Positions 9,166 to 18,704 are shown, counted from the stretch's first letter. The stretch: 64,000 bases of DNA from Yersinia alsatica (GCF_902170305.1 NZ_CABHWW010000011.1:124001-188000); one strand, 5' to 3'. A program made the numbers and translations. Notes: generated from the letters alone by a model not told the origin.

Positions 9166-10359
9166 CTACTGTGCGTCGCGGCTTGTCGGAGAGACCGGTA
9201 CATCACTGGCCGGTGCCGCTGGCAACGATGTCGTTGGCCGGTTGGCTGCCGGAGTGATGTTCCCCGTGCTCGATTGTTGTGTTTGTGCTGCTGGCGGCGC
9301 TGCCGCTTTCACTGGCTCAATGGCGGGCGTCGCCGGTATTGTTGCCGTTGCTGAACCGGTGGTAACCGGCGGCGGCGTTGGCTTAGCTGCATCCGTTGTC
9401 ACCACAGGTGCTGCGGGGGTAACTGCCCCTGTTGTCACAGCAGCTGGCGCAGTAATTGCTGGCGTCGTTCCCGCAGAATCAATCTGTTTCAAACTCTCGG
9501 CTTTTTCGATATCCAGCGCTTTGTTATCTAAATTCTCATGCTCAATATCATGCTGAGTCTGTTTATTCAGCACCAAGATACTGATGCGGCGGTTAACCGG
9601 ATCATCAGAGGCTTGCTCTTTTAGCCGCATCGTCGACGCCATGCCCACCACACGTAAAACCTTGCCTTCATCTAAACCACCAGCCAACAATTCACGCCGT
9701 GAAGCATTGGCACGATCCGCGGATAATTCCCAGTTACTGTAACCGCGTTCACCCGTGGCATAGGGCAGATCATCGGTGTGACCAGACAGACTGATTTTGT
9801 TCGGGATGTCATTCAGGATTGGCGCTATTGCACGTAAAATATCGCGCATATAGGGCTCAACCTGCGCACTCCCCATCTTGAACATCGGCCGGTTTTGACT
9901 ATCAATAATCTGAATTCTTAGCCCTTCATCCATCATGTTAATCAGTAGATGTGGCCGCAATGCTCTCAGTCTTGGATCTGACTCAATTAATTGATCCAGT
10001 TTTTCTCGTAACTTATTGAGCCGATACTCTTCTTTCCGACTCTCTTCGGAGTCAATGTGCTTGCGCACCTCACCCACTTGCTGAGTCGGGTCATCACCGC
10101 CCCCGGGGATTGGGCTGGTGCTGGAGCTACTTTTATCACCGCTGGTCAAGGCAACTTTCAACGGGGTCCGAAAATATTCTGCAATCTGCGTAAGCTCTTG
10201 CGGACTGGAAACCGACAGCAACCACATCACCAGAAAGAAGGCCATCATTGCCGTCATAAAGTCAGCATAAGCAATTTTCCATGACCCGCCATGATGGGCT
10301 GCACCATGTTTGGCTTTGCGCTTTTTGACCAGAATAACGGGGTGGTTCTGATGCTTCAT
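9166..10359 (-). CDS. motB: Flagellar motor stator protein MotB
   Basis: MotB forms the proton-conducting stator with MotA and anchors it to peptidoglycan. The proton-binding Asp33 lies in [13 protein letters not shown] at the start of the single membrane helix (about 29-50). The OmpA-like peptidoglycan-binding domain covers roughly 150-270, with [10 protein letters not shown] and NWELSADRA. The start overlaps the motA stop by 4 bases (ATGA). At 397 residues it is about 90 longer than E. coli MotB. The excess is a low-complexity tail after residue 290, rich in Ala, Pro and Thr. Confidence 0.95.
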   Translation of the reverse strand: MKHQNHPVILVKKRKAKHGAAHHGGSWKIAYADFMTAMMAFFLVMWLLSVSSPQELTQIAEYFRTPLKVALTSGDKSSSSTSPIPGGGDDPTQQVGEVRKHIDSEESRKEEYRLNKLREKLDQLIESDPRLRALRPHLLINMMDEGLRIQIIDSQNRPMFKMGSAQVEPYMRDILRAIAPILNDIPNKISLSGHTDDLPYATGERGYSNWELSADRANASRRELLAGGLDEGKVLRVVGMASTMRLKEQASDDPVNRRISILVLNKQTQHDIEHENLDNKALDIEKAESLKQIDSAGTTPAITAPAAVTTGAVTPAAPVVTTDAAKPTPPPVTTGSATATIPATPAIEPVKAAAPPAAQTQQSSTGNITPAANRPTTSLPAAPASDVPVSPTSRDAQ

Positions 10360-11243
10360 GCGTCCTCTTCTGTCGCTTGCGGTGCCGGAGCTTTCACTCT
10401 GCGCACATGCTCTTCCAGCTCAATAAACGATGGGCGTTCAGTGGTATAGAGCGTTTTACGACCAAATTCCACTGCGATTTGCGGCGCATATCCGTTTAGG
10501 CTGGAAAGCAGAGTCACCTTGATGCACTGCATCATTTTGGTTGTTTCTGCACTCTGCTGACGTAACAAGGTTGCTAAAGGTGAGATGAACCCATATGCCA
10601 GCAAAATACCCAAGAATGTCCCTACCATCGCATGGGCAATTAGTGCCCCAAGCTCTGCCGCAGGCCTGTCCGCGGAAGCCAAAGCATGCACCACCCCCAT
10701 GACCGCAGCGACGATACCAAACGCGGGTAAAGAATCCCCCACCATGGCCAAACTGCCCGCCGGAACTTCGCATTCTTGCTCGTGAGTTTCGATCTCTTCA
10801 TCCATCAAAGCTTCGATTTCAAAAGCGTTCATATTCCCACTGACAATTAACCGCAAATAGTCGGTAATAAATTCTACTAATACCTTATCGGCCAAAATCC
10901 TTGGATAATTAGAGAAAATTTCGCTTTCCAATGGACTTTCTATATCGCGTTCCAGTGACAGCATTCCCTGTTGGCGGGATTTTGCTAATAAGCGGTAAAG
11001 CAGCGCCATTAAGTCCATATATAGGACTTTGTTATATTTAGAGCGGCGCATCAATTTTGGCATTGCCTTCATCGTGGCTTTTATCGCTTTACCATTGTTA
11101 CCCACAATAAACGCGCCAATACCGGCCCCGCCGATAATTAAGAATTCAGCCGGTTGATATAATGCGCCAAGGTGACCACCAACAATGATGTAGCCGCCAA
11201 AAACCGCACCTAAGACCACGATATAACCCAAAATAACTAACAC
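10356..11243 (-). CDS. motA: Flagellar motor stator protein MotA
   Basis: MotA supplies the membrane proton channel and the cytoplasmic torque-generating loop that contacts FliG. The 295-residue length equals the E. coli protein. It starts [17 protein letters not shown] (helix 1) and has the second helix at about 34-50, the large cytoplasmic loop, and helices 3-4 around residues 165-225, including the conserved proline in [15 protein letters not shown]. It is stop/start-coupled to motB. A 136-base gap containing a large palindrome separates it from flhC. Confidence 0.95.
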   Translation of the reverse strand: MLVILGYIVVLGAVFGGYIIVGGHLGALYQPAEFLIIGGAGIGAFIVGNNGKAIKATMKAMPKLMRRSKYNKVLYMDLMALLYRLLAKSRQQGMLSLERDIESPLESEIFSNYPRILADKVLVEFITDYLRLIVSGNMNAFEIEALMDEEIETHEQECEVPAGSLAMVGDSLPAFGIVAAVMGVVHALASADRPAAELGALIAHAMVGTFLGILLAYGFISPLATLLRQQSAETTKMMQCIKVTLLSSLNGYAPQIAVEFGRKTLYTTERPSFIELEEHVRRVKAPAPQATEEDA

Positions 11244-11317
11244 GCGATATCCTTAGCAAAGTGTGTGGGTGGAAGGTGAGGCGTTAGCACCCTTTGAGTC
11301 TGCTGGTTGCCATTAAC

Positions 11318-11355
11318 CGGTTACAGGAACGGTATCCATACCGCTGCTGTAACCG
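11318..11355. repeat. Nested palindrome between flhC and motA
   Basis: Outer arms CGGTTACAG (11318-11326) and CTGTAACCG (11347-11355) enclose inner arms CGGTAT (11330-11335) and ATACCG (11338-11343). All pairs are perfect. On the minus strand no T-run follows, so it is more likely an intercistronic RNA structure or a protein site than a terminator. Confidence 0.6.
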
Positions 11356-11379
11356 AAAATTCTGACAACTCAAAGAAAC

Positions 11380-11961
11380 TCAAACTGCGCGTCTAACCTG
11401 CTCATCCAGCAGTTGTGAAGTTATATCGGCAGATTGCGGAGAAAGTTTACGTTTTTTTACTGCGCGGGAAGGTGGCTGGCAGAGACTGCAAACAAAGCTG
11501 TTTCGTGGCTGATGCGCATGGGTGATAAAAGTCCCACCACAGCAGTTACAACCAGAGAGTTGCAACATACCACTGTCAACGAATCGAACTAGAGTCCAGG
11601 CTCGGGTCAACGCCAGTAATGGCGGGATTCCGGACTGATCAGGGCACTGTTCGAGGTAAAGACGATAAGCCTTAATAACGGCCTCAACACCGGTGCATTG
11701 ACCACTTTTTAGCAAGAAGCTATAAGCGTTATAAAACATCGATGAATGAATATTTTGTTCCCAAGTCATAAACCAATCGGTCGAAAACGGTAACATTCCC
11801 TTCGGCGGTGGACTGCCTCTCAGCTCTTTATAGAGCTTAATTAAACGCCCCCGGCTGAGTTGCGTTTCGCTTTCAAGCATCTGCAAGCGTGCGCCTAAAG
11901 TTATCAACTCCATTGCCAAATGAATGTCTTTGGCTTCCTGGACAATACTTTTTTCAACCAT
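11380..11961 (-). CDS. flhC: Flagellar master regulator subunit FlhC
   Basis: FlhC joins FlhD in the FlhD4C2 activator of class II flagellar promoters. The 193-residue length fits the family. The zinc-binding cysteines are visible as Cys138 and Cys141 (SGCNCC) and Cys158 and Cys161 (VCSLC). An additional Cys140 lies between the first pair. The gene follows flhD with a 3-base gap, so the two are co-translated. Confidence 0.96.
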   Translation of the reverse strand: MVEKSIVQEAKDIHLAMELITLGARLQMLESETQLSRGRLIKLYKELRGSPPPKGMLPFSTDWFMTWEQNIHSSMFYNAYSFLLKSGQCTGVEAVIKAYRLYLEQCPDQSGIPPLLALTRAWTLVRFVDSGMLQLSGCNCCGGTFITHAHQPRNSFVCSLCQPPSRAVKKRKLSPQSADITSQLLDEQVRRAV

Positions 11962-11964
11962 CAG

Positions 11965-12315
11965 TCATGCTCTTTTCTTAGGCGCACTACCGTCTTTTAA
12001 CGATAGTTCGTGGAGTAAGTGGCTCGACAATAAAATTCCTGTATGGATCTGCTGCAAGTCATCCACACGAGATTCTTTCGTCAGATGATGAATAGTATTG
12101 TGGTCACTAAAACGGAAATGACACACCAATTGGTTAGTCTCAGCTAATTTAACCATCTGCGGTAATGTTAACTGTGATAATGCATCGGCCATGGTATCGG
12201 TAATACCTAGACGAAACATCGCTGAGGCTTTCTCATCGTTAATTAACCGCTGTGCTAAAAGCAAATATGACAAATTAATATCATAAATATGTTTGAGTAA
12301 TTCAGACGTACTCAT
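11965..12315 (-). CDS. flhD: Flagellar master regulator subunit FlhD
   Basis: FlhD is the other half of the flagellar master activator. The 116-residue product starts [20 protein letters not shown], the standard enterobacterial N terminus. The ATG at 12315 is therefore chosen over an in-frame ATG three codons upstream. A GGGATG ribosome-binding sequence precedes it. The gene heads the flhDC transcript, with an inferred leader of about 265 bases from the promoter described at 12587-12616. Confidence 0.96.
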   Translation of the reverse strand: MSTSELLKHIYDINLSYLLLAQRLINDEKASAMFRLGITDTMADALSQLTLPQMVKLAETNQLVCHFRFSDHNTIHHLTKESRVDDLQQIHTGILLSSHLLHELSLKDGSAPKKRA

Positions 12316-12334
12316 TTTACACATCCCGACTGAT

Positions 12335-12350
12335 TATGTTTTAAAACATA
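12335..12350. repeat. Perfect AT palindrome just upstream of flhD
   Basis: TATGTTTTAAAACATA is a perfect 16-bp palindrome about 20 bases upstream of the flhD start, inside the leader. The 11-mer AAACATAAGTT that begins in it (12344-12354) recurs at 13173-13183 within TGAAAC-ATAA-GTTTCA (13171-13186). It could be a protein site or a weak hairpin near the ribosome-binding site. Confidence 0.45.
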
Positions 12351-12562
12351 AGTTGGATGATAGTATTCTTCACCCAAGACCTGGGATCCTTCCCGTATAC
12401 AGTTAATTAGTACCTATAGAACTAAAAGTAATTGAAACCTACTGGTGCTACATTACAAAAATACCGTTTTGGTATGAAATAACATGTCACGGCTCTTGGC
12501 AGCTGAAGTTTTATGCTGCTCTGATATTGCACCTGCGCCATGAAACTTTTCTTACAAAATAT

Positions 12563-12576
12563 TAGGATTATTCCTA
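12563..12576 (-). promoter_or_regulatory. RcsAB-like box in the flhDC promoter
   Basis: On the minus strand the sequence is TAGGAATAATCCTA, matching the RcsAB box consensus TAAGAATATTCCTA at 12 of 14 positions and closely resembling the E. coli flhDC box. It lies at about +4 to +17 relative to the transcription start inferred from the core promoter, the same place as in E. coli, where RcsB represses flhDC. Confidence 0.7.
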
Positions 12577-12586
12577 AAGAGGCCCA

Positions 12587-12616
12587 ACTCTACTCCCGAA
12601 TCGTTAGCACATACAA
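12587..12616 (-). promoter_or_regulatory. Candidate flhDC core promoter
   Basis: On the minus strand TTGTAT (12616-12611), an 18-base spacer and TAGAGT (12592-12587) form a weak sigma-70 promoter. Start of transcription would be near 12580. The poor -10 and -35 fit a promoter that depends on activation by CRP, whose site is centred about 72 bases upstream. Confidence 0.5.
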
Positions 12617-12644
12617 TGTGACTAGTGATTCATTTTAAATGTAA

Positions 12645-12660
12645 TGTGACATTGATCACA
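12645..12660. promoter_or_regulatory. Perfect CRP site upstream of flhDC
   Basis: TGTGA-CATTGA-TCACA matches the CRP half-sites exactly with the standard 6-base spacer. Its centre is about -72 from the inferred flhDC start, the same geometry as the CRP site of E. coli flhDC. Cyclic-AMP activation of motility is therefore predicted. Confidence 0.82.
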
Positions 12661-13335
12661 AAAATAAAATATAAAGTCGCTCTAGAACACATTTTTTGAT
12701 TGATTTTTAACCACCTTGGTGATCAAAAAACAACCAGAAGTCAGAAAAGAGCTAAAAAACTAGTGATATAGGCCCAATTCTTAGTGTTTTTAGATCAATT
12801 CGAACAAAAGCATTCCCAAAGTAAAATAGCAGAACATAAATCTGTCTTAACTCGAAATTATCAGTATTAAGGACTGGTATAGGGGTTTATTACTCGGCAA
12901 TGCTATAAGTTACCCTCCGAAACTATTAGGTTTAAACGAATATTTATGCGGTTGCCAAAAAAGTCATTCTTCGATTATTTATTAACCTATTTGCCTTTTT
13001 GCGTTAAAAAGACCGACAACACGTATTAAAAAAGGCAACAGAGGTAACCACATGTTTCATTTTCACTCTCCCGTACACATTTTCATCAGCACATTTTCAA
13101 CTTTGGTTCATATCCGCATTTTTGCAAGGGACTTGTGACAAAAATGTAAGATAAGTTAATTAATAATGTTTGAAACATAAGTTTCATTACTTATTTCTGT
13201 GCCATTCAGTTTAATTAACTTATTGATATAACTTTATTTATCTCCCATCAACAGCCAAGTGTGACTGACATCTCATTTCTTAACGGTGTGATCCCCTAAT
13301 CTTTAAGCTATAGCGGTGCTTATAGGAGCTTAATT
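12661..13335. other. Long non-coding region between flhDC and uspC
   Basis: About 675 AT-rich bases carry no credible ORF. Visible items are the imperfect CRP-like TGTGACTGACATCTCA near 13261 and the inverted repeat TGAAAC-ATAA-GTTTCA at 13171-13186. It probably holds further regulatory sites for the divergent flhDC and uspC genes. Confidence 0.4.
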
Positions 13336-13755
13336 ATGGGATACAGGAATGTGCTGGTCGCAGTTGCCCTTTCGCCTGATAGCCAACAATTGGTTAATAA
13401 AGCGGTTTCCATCGTTCGGCCCTATAATGGCAAGGTCTCGTTAATTACCCTGACCACAGAGCCCGAAATGTACAGCAGCTATGCGGCACCGATGCTGGGT
13501 GATTTGCGCTCGGTGATACAAGAAGAAGCGCAATTATTTATGGCGGAGTTGGCTGCCAATGCTGATTATCCCATTGAGAGCAGGAATATTGCACACGGCG
13601 AATTTGCCGACAGCATGGCGTATTTCTGCCAAAAACAGCATGTTGATCTGGTGATATGTGGCAATCATAGTGCAAGTTTGATGAATAAATTCTCTTGCTC
13701 CTCTGCCCGATTAATTAATACCAGCATGGTTGATGTGCTCGTTGTCCCCCTTTGA
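13336..13755 (+). CDS. uspC: Universal stress protein, UspC-like
   Basis: This 139-residue protein is a single UspA-superfamily domain. It has the N-terminal VLVAVALSPDS strand-loop and a C-terminal LVICGNHSASLMNKFSCSSA segment in place of the ATP-binding G-2x-G-9x-GS motif, as in the UspA/C/D group. E. coli uspC also lies just upstream of and divergent from flhDC and affects motility, so position supports the name. AGGAGC precedes the ATG by 7 bases. Confidence 0.85.
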   Translation: MGYRNVLVAVALSPDSQQLVNKAVSIVRPYNGKVSLITLTTEPEMYSSYAAPMLGDLRSVIQEEAQLFMAELAANADYPIESRNIAHGEFADSMAYFCQKQHVDLVICGNHSASLMNKFSCSSARLINTSMVDVLVVPL

Positions 13756-13909
13756 TTAACCGCCCTCTTTCCTCTTATGGCGTCTGCTCAGGCTAAAGAG
13801 CAACGCCTTTCGCACTATTAGCTGAAACCATCCTGAAGAGCTCTACTATGATTTTCAGCAGTCTCTATCGTCACTCCCCCGATTGACTTCTTACAGGTAA
13901 GGGAATCTG

Positions 13910-14944
13910 ATGCCACAAGATAAAATGAATAACCGCCGTATTCTGCTAGCTTCACGTCCGCACGGCACACCAACTGCCGAAAATTTCACACTCGATATTC
14001 AGCCTATTCCACAACCCGCAGCGGGTCAGGTGCTGCTGCGCACCCGCTACCTATCTCTCGACCCTTATATGCGTGGTCGGATGAGCGATGCCCCGTCATA
14101 TGCTCCCCCGGTTGAAGTAGGTGAGGTCATGGTGGGTGGTGCGGTTTCACGGGTCGAAGTTTCAAAACATCCAGACTTTCAAGTCGGCGATTGGATTCTG
14201 GCCAGCAGCGGCTGGCAAGATTATTCACTCTCTGATGGCACAGGCATTCGCAATTTGGGGCCACAATTCCCCCACCCTTCACGCGCCCTAGGGGTGCTGG
14301 GTATGCCAGGTTTCACCGCTTACATAGGCTTATTGGATATTGGTCAGCCCAAAGCCGGTGAAACGATCGTGGTCGCCGCAGCCAGCGGTGCTGTGGGTTC
14401 TGTTGTCGGACAAATCGGTAAGTTGAAGGGGTGTAAAGTCATCGGCGTGGCTGGCGGCGCAGAAAAATGCCGCTATGTGGTCGAAGAATTGGGTTTCGAT
14501 GCTTGTCTCGACCATCGGGCCACCGATTTTGCGCAACAGCTGGAAAAAGTGTGTACAAAAGGCATTGATATTTATTATGAGAATGTCGGTGGAGCCGTCT
14601 TTGACGCGGTATTACCGTTACTCAACCCACGTGCGCGTATCCCAGTGTGTGGCTTAATTGCGCGCTATAACGACACTGAGTTACCTGATGGCCCAGACCG
14701 TCTGCCCCTGTTACAAAGCATCATTTTAAGAAAGCGGATTCGGATGCAAGGATTCATTATCTTTGATGATTATGCCCCGCATTTTGGTGATTTCTTGCAG
14801 CAAATGACCCCTTGGGTTGAGCAAGGTAAAATCAAGTTTAGGGAAGATCTGGTCGATGGGCTGGAAAATGCGCCACAAGCTTTTATTGGCCTGCTAGAGG
14901 GCAAAAACTTCGGCAAGCTGGTGATACGCGTCAGTAACGAATAG
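13910..14944 (+). CDS. curA: NADP-dependent medium-chain reductase, CurA-like
   Basis: The 344-residue protein belongs to the leukotriene B4 12-hydroxydehydrogenase / CurA branch of the zinc-independent medium-chain dehydrogenases, which reduce alpha,beta-unsaturated carbonyl compounds with NADPH. It shows LSLDPYMRGRM near residue 50, the Rossmann motif AASGAVGSVVGQ near 158, YYENVGG near 222 and the C-terminal GKNFGKLVIRV. E. coli CurA (YncB) is curcumin/dihydrocurcumin reductase. The native substrate here is unknown. It is monocistronic, with a strong terminator after it. Confidence 0.85.
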   Translation: MPQDKMNNRRILLASRPHGTPTAENFTLDIQPIPQPAAGQVLLRTRYLSLDPYMRGRMSDAPSYAPPVEVGEVMVGGAVSRVEVSKHPDFQVGDWILASSGWQDYSLSDGTGIRNLGPQFPHPSRALGVLGMPGFTAYIGLLDIGQPKAGETIVVAAASGAVGSVVGQIGKLKGCKVIGVAGGAEKCRYVVEELGFDACLDHRATDFAQQLEKVCTKGIDIYYENVGGAVFDAVLPLLNPRARIPVCGLIARYNDTELPDGPDRLPLLQSIILRKRIRMQGFIIFDDYAPHFGDFLQQMTPWVEQGKIKFREDLVDGLENAPQAFIGLLEGKNFGKLVIRVSNE

Positions 14945-14970
14945 TCAGCAATAAAAAGGGTTTCATCATT

Positions 14971-14997
14971 CCGGGGCCAAATGGCCCCGGATTTGTT
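14971..14997 (+). terminator. Terminator after curA-like gene
   Basis: CCGGGGCC (14971-14978) pairs with GGCCCCGG (14983-14990) with a 4-base AAAT loop, followed by ATTTGTTAT. It lies between convergent curA and mgtB. Confidence 0.75.
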
Positions 14998-15034
14998 ATA
15001 TAAAACAGTATGATTCGAATCGATACAATAGCGG

Positions 15035-17734
15035 TTAGAACCACTTACCGAAGCGGCGAATATAGAACTGCTTCATCAGTTGCGCAACGACGCAGTAGCT
15101 GATTAGCGTGCCGGCCAGCCATGGGAAGTATTGCCATGGTAAGGGTTGCAACCCAACTAGTGTCCCTAATGGTGAGAATGGAATATAAATGCCAATTGCC
15201 ATGATTACCCCGGTAGTCAATAGCACAGGCAACGCCGCAGTGCTTTGAATAAACGGAATTTTTTGTGTTCGCAGCATATGAACAACTAACGTTTGCGACA
15301 GTAAACCTTCAATGAACCAGCCGGACTGGAACAACGCCTGATGTTCAACACTGTTAGCAGCAAATACAAACCACATCAGAGCGAAGGTTGTAATATCAAA
15401 AATGGAGGAAGTCGGCCCAATCCATAGCATAAAACGGCCAATGTTCTTCGCATCCCACTTGCGCGGTTTACGCAAAAACTCTTTGTCCATTTTATCCCAC
15501 GGCAGCGAGAGCTGAGAAATATCATACATCAGGTTTTGCAACAGCAAATGAATGGCGAGCATTGGTAAAAACGGAATAAAAGCACTGGCAACCAAGACGG
15601 AGAAGACATTACCGAAATTTGAACTGGCCGTCATATTCAGATACTTGATGATGTTCCCGAAAGTTTCACGTCCTTTAATCACGCCCTCTTCCAACACCAT
15701 CAAATTCTTTTCTAGCAAAATAATGTCGGCTGACTCTTTAGCAATATCAGTCCCGGTATCAACTGAGATCCCCACATCCGCATCACGTAATGCTGGCGCA
15801 TCATTGATACCATCACCCAAGAAACCGACGGTATGCCCATTGCTTTGCAGCATTTTCAACACTCGCGACTTCTGCAATGGTGTCAGTTTGGTAAACACGG
15901 TGCGCAGTTCCACCTCACGCGCCAGTGTTTCATCATCCATATCCTCAATTGCTCGACCACTGAGAGGCTCACCGGGTTCCAGCCCAACATCGCGACAGAT
16001 TTTGGCCGTAATAATAGGGTTATCACCGGTTAACACTTTGACGGCAACCCCATTTTCACGTAATGCGGTAATCGCGGCCTCGGCGCTCTCTTTGGGCGGA
16101 TCAAGGAAGGTCAACAGGCCTTGAACCACTAAATCGCGCTCATCAGCAATGTTTAGAGGTAATTCACTGACTTGGTTACCCAGCTCACGGGTTGCCAGCA
16201 GCAAAACACGGAAACCATCTTCATTATATTGGGTGGCGAGCGCCAGTAATGACATGCGACGAGCATCATCCAACGCATAAATCTCATCACCTTCACGTAC
16301 ATGGGTGCAGATGCTGAGCATCTCTTCCACTGCGCCTTTACAGATCAATTGCTGATGCTGTTGCTCATCTTTTACTACAATGGATAAGCGGCGACGGATG
16401 AAATCAAACGGCAGCTCATCAACCTTATTGAAACTACGCAAAGCATCAATCTCTGGCTTGCCGCGACTGAATTTGATGACCGCCTGATCCATCAAATTAC
16501 GCATACCACTTTGGTGAAAACTGTTAAGCCATGCTAACTGTAATACTTTGCTGTCATTACTGCCGCGCGCATCTAAATGGTGCTCAAGAATGATGCGGTC
16601 TTGTGTCAACGTCCCGGTTTTATCGGTACACAACACATCCATAGCACCAAAGTTCTGTATTGCATTCAGTCGCTTAACCACAACTTTTCGCCGCGACATC
16701 GCTATAGCGCCTTTAGCCAGGTTGGAGCTGACAATCATCGGCAACATTTCAGGCGTCAATCCGACAGCAACCGCCAATGCAAACAGCGCCGCTTCAGACC
16801 AATCCCCTTTAGTAAAACCATTAATCAATAATACAATTGGTACCATCACCAACATAAAGCGAATCAATAACCAACTGACACTATTAACCCCACGATCAAA
16901 GGCAGTTTGTGCACGATTGCCGACAATCGACTTAGCAAGCGACCCGAAATAAGTATGCCCACCAGTGGCTACAACCACTGCCATTGCTGTCCCGCTGGCA
17001 ACGTTAGTCCCCATCAGACAGACATTAGACAACTCAAGTAATTCGCTTTCACTGCTGGCATTCGCCTCTACTGACTTTGAAGTAACGGCGCCCATGGCAT
17101 CATATTTCTCAATGGGTATCGCTTCCCCTGTCAGAATGGCCTGGCTGATAAACAAATCTCTGGATTTAATCAGTCGTAGATCAGCTGGAATCATATCCCC
17201 GGCAGATAATAAAATGATATCGCCGGGTACCAGATGCTTAATGGCTATTTCTTTTTTCGCCGGTTGAGCACTGTGGCTGCTACGGCGCAACACCGTTGCC
17301 GTGGTGCGCACCATCGACTTCAATGCTTCCGCAGCTTTATTAGTGCGATATTCTTGCCAGAAGCGCAGCAACCCACTGATTAATACCATCGTCACAATAA
17401 TACTGACGCCAACCAGATCGGTTTCTTCACCATTTTGCAGAGGCAACCAATAATCAGTAAAGAAGCTGATTGCCGCCAAGATCATTAAAACAAAAATAAA
17501 AGGGTTATTAAATGCCGATAAGAGTTGGGCCAGTGCTGGCGGAGCTTTCTCATGTGCAACCTGATTAATGCCATATAATTCCAGACGTTCTTGAGCATCT
17601 TCCTCAGTCAGCCCGTTCAAGTTTGCATTTAACTTGGATAAAGTTTGGTCCAGGCTATTTTTAGCCTCTAGCGCAATAGTAAAAGGTTTTTTATTATCGC
17701 TTCGGCCGGTAGCTGTCTTTTTAAATTTAGTCAT
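15035..17734 (-). CDS. mgtB: Magnesium-translocating P-type ATPase MgtB/MgtA
   Basis: This 899-residue inner-membrane P3B ATPase imports Mg2+. The phosphorylated Asp371 lies in CTDKTGTLTQD, the TGE actuator motif is in AILTGEAIP, the hinge is GDGINDAP, and about ten membrane helices are visible, with the usual C-terminal six after residue 690. It lies 271 bases downstream of mgtC on the same strand, giving the mgtCB arrangement of Salmonella and Yersinia. That operon is PhoP-controlled and induced by low Mg2+ and by macrophage conditions. The intergenic spacer contains two hairpins that may uncouple mgtB from mgtC. Confidence 0.93.
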   Translation of the reverse strand: MTKFKKTATGRSDNKKPFTIALEAKNSLDQTLSKLNANLNGLTEEDAQERLELYGINQVAHEKAPPALAQLLSAFNNPFIFVLMILAAISFFTDYWLPLQNGEETDLVGVSIIVTMVLISGLLRFWQEYRTNKAAEALKSMVRTTATVLRRSSHSAQPAKKEIAIKHLVPGDIILLSAGDMIPADLRLIKSRDLFISQAILTGEAIPIEKYDAMGAVTSKSVEANASSESELLELSNVCLMGTNVASGTAMAVVVATGGHTYFGSLAKSIVGNRAQTAFDRGVNSVSWLLIRFMLVMVPIVLLINGFTKGDWSEAALFALAVAVGLTPEMLPMIVSSNLAKGAIAMSRRKVVVKRLNAIQNFGAMDVLCTDKTGTLTQDRIILEHHLDARGSNDSKVLQLAWLNSFHQSGMRNLMDQAVIKFSRGKPEIDALRSFNKVDELPFDFIRRRLSIVVKDEQQHQQLICKGAVEEMLSICTHVREGDEIYALDDARRMSLLALATQYNEDGFRVLLLATRELGNQVSELPLNIADERDLVVQGLLTFLDPPKESAEAAITALRENGVAVKVLTGDNPIITAKICRDVGLEPGEPLSGRAIEDMDDETLAREVELRTVFTKLTPLQKSRVLKMLQSNGHTVGFLGDGINDAPALRDADVGISVDTGTDIAKESADIILLEKNLMVLEEGVIKGRETFGNIIKYLNMTASSNFGNVFSVLVASAFIPFLPMLAIHLLLQNLMYDISQLSLPWDKMDKEFLRKPRKWDAKNIGRFMLWIGPTSSIFDITTFALMWFVFAANSVEHQALFQSGWFIEGLLSQTLVVHMLRTQKIPFIQSTAALPVLLTTGVIMAIGIYIPFSPLGTLVGLQPLPWQYFPWLAGTLISYCVVAQLMKQFYIRRFGKWF

Positions 17735-17935
17735 AACGCTTCTCTTTTAATTCTAAACGCACAGGACTTATCCGCTCAATTACTGAGAGATAAATGTGCT
17801 GAACTATTATTGCGCTGCCAACTTTGTATTTATATTTAATTAGCAGCAGCTAATTGAGTTAACTCCGGGGTGATCGTCCATAACGACTCCTTACTACCAC
17901 ATGGGTTAGCGCTATTTATTACTTTTTAAAATACA

Positions 17936-17956
17936 GATTAATTCTCTGAATTAATC
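17936..17956 (-). repeat. Hairpin in the mgtC-mgtB spacer
   Basis: GATTAATTC (17936-17944) and GAATTAATC (17948-17956) form a perfect 9-bp stem with a 3-base loop. It lies directly downstream of the terminator-like hairpin and may modulate mgtB mRNA stability or read-through. Confidence 0.5.
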
Positions 17957-17967
17957 ATGCTAACAAA

Positions 17968-18000
17968 ATTTAGCGTTGCCACAATGTTGCTACGCTAAAT
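17968..18000 (-). terminator. Terminator/attenuator-like hairpin after mgtC
   Basis: ATTTAGCGT (17968-17976) and ACGCTAAAT (17992-18000) form a perfect 9-bp stem with a 15-base loop. On the minus strand a TTTTG tract follows. It lies 5 bases after the mgtC stop and probably reduces transcription into mgtB. Confidence 0.6.
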
Positions 18001-18005
18001 AAAGG

Positions 18006-18704
18006 CTATACCGGTAATTCCGACGCGATGCGCCAGTGAATAGAGCTGACACTGCGCTCTAAACTTACGCGGCAAACAATACTTTCAATTTCTTTTTGTT
18101 CTGCTGGTGTCGCCATAATTTCAGCACAGACCTCTAGCTGCCCCGGTCTGGCAATATCGGCGCTGCAAAGTGACTGTAACCGTAACGCCACACCATTTAG
18201 CGCCTGCAAAATGAGCGTGCGAACCAAGATTTCATCTTCAGCACCACAAGTGACTTGAATCCGATACCGAACTTCTAAATCGACAGCTTGTTGCTGAGGT
18301 TGCATATTGATTCGTTGTGCCGCTTCGCGTAGCAATATATTGGCGCAAAGGATAACCGCCGTTGCAACAACAGCATTCCAATATAGGCCCAGACCACAAA
18401 GCACGCCAATCCCGGCGGAACACCACAGTGTGGCAGCCGTATTCAGGCCACGAATATTCATGCCTTCACGCATTATCACACCAGCACCGAGGAAGCCAAT
18501 TCCGGAAACTACTTGAGCAGCAATACGGCCCGGGCTGTCAGGGGATGTTGCATAAGAGCTAAGAATAAATACCGCAGCACCGGTGGCGACCAATGCATTA
18601 GTCCGTAGACCGGCCATACGCTGACGCCATTGTCTTTCCGCGCCAATTAACGCACCCAGACACATCGCCAGTAATAAATTTACGACAAAAGGAGTTAATG
18701 CCAT
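18006..18704 (-). CDS. mgtC: MgtC virulence/low-Mg2+ adaptation membrane protein
   Basis: MgtC is an inner-membrane protein needed for growth in low Mg2+ and in macrophages; in Salmonella it inhibits the F1Fo ATP synthase. The 232-residue protein has the conserved N-terminal membrane domain with AMCLGALIGAERQWRQR, LRTNALVATGAA and GIGFLGAGVIMREG, and a soluble C-terminal ACT-like domain of about 90 residues. The ATG at 18704 is chosen because GGAGAG lies just before it and MALTPFVVNLLLAM is a typical start. The gene has a long structured leader with a PhoP box. Confidence 0.93.
   Translation of the reverse strand: MALTPFVVNLLLAMCLGALIGAERQWRQRMAGLRTNALVATGAAVFILSSYATSPDSPGRIAAQVVSGIGFLGAGVIMREGMNIRGLNTAATLWCSAGIGVLCGLGLYWNAVVATAVILCANILLREAAQRINMQPQQQAVDLEVRYRIQVTCGAEDEILVRTLILQALNGVALRLQSLCSADIARPGQLEVCAEIMATPAEQKEIESIVCRVSLERSVSSIHWRIASELPV

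Noticed and set aside
13261-13276. CRP site upstream of uspC
   Set aside because: TGTGACTGACATCTCA has only one good half-site; too weak to call.
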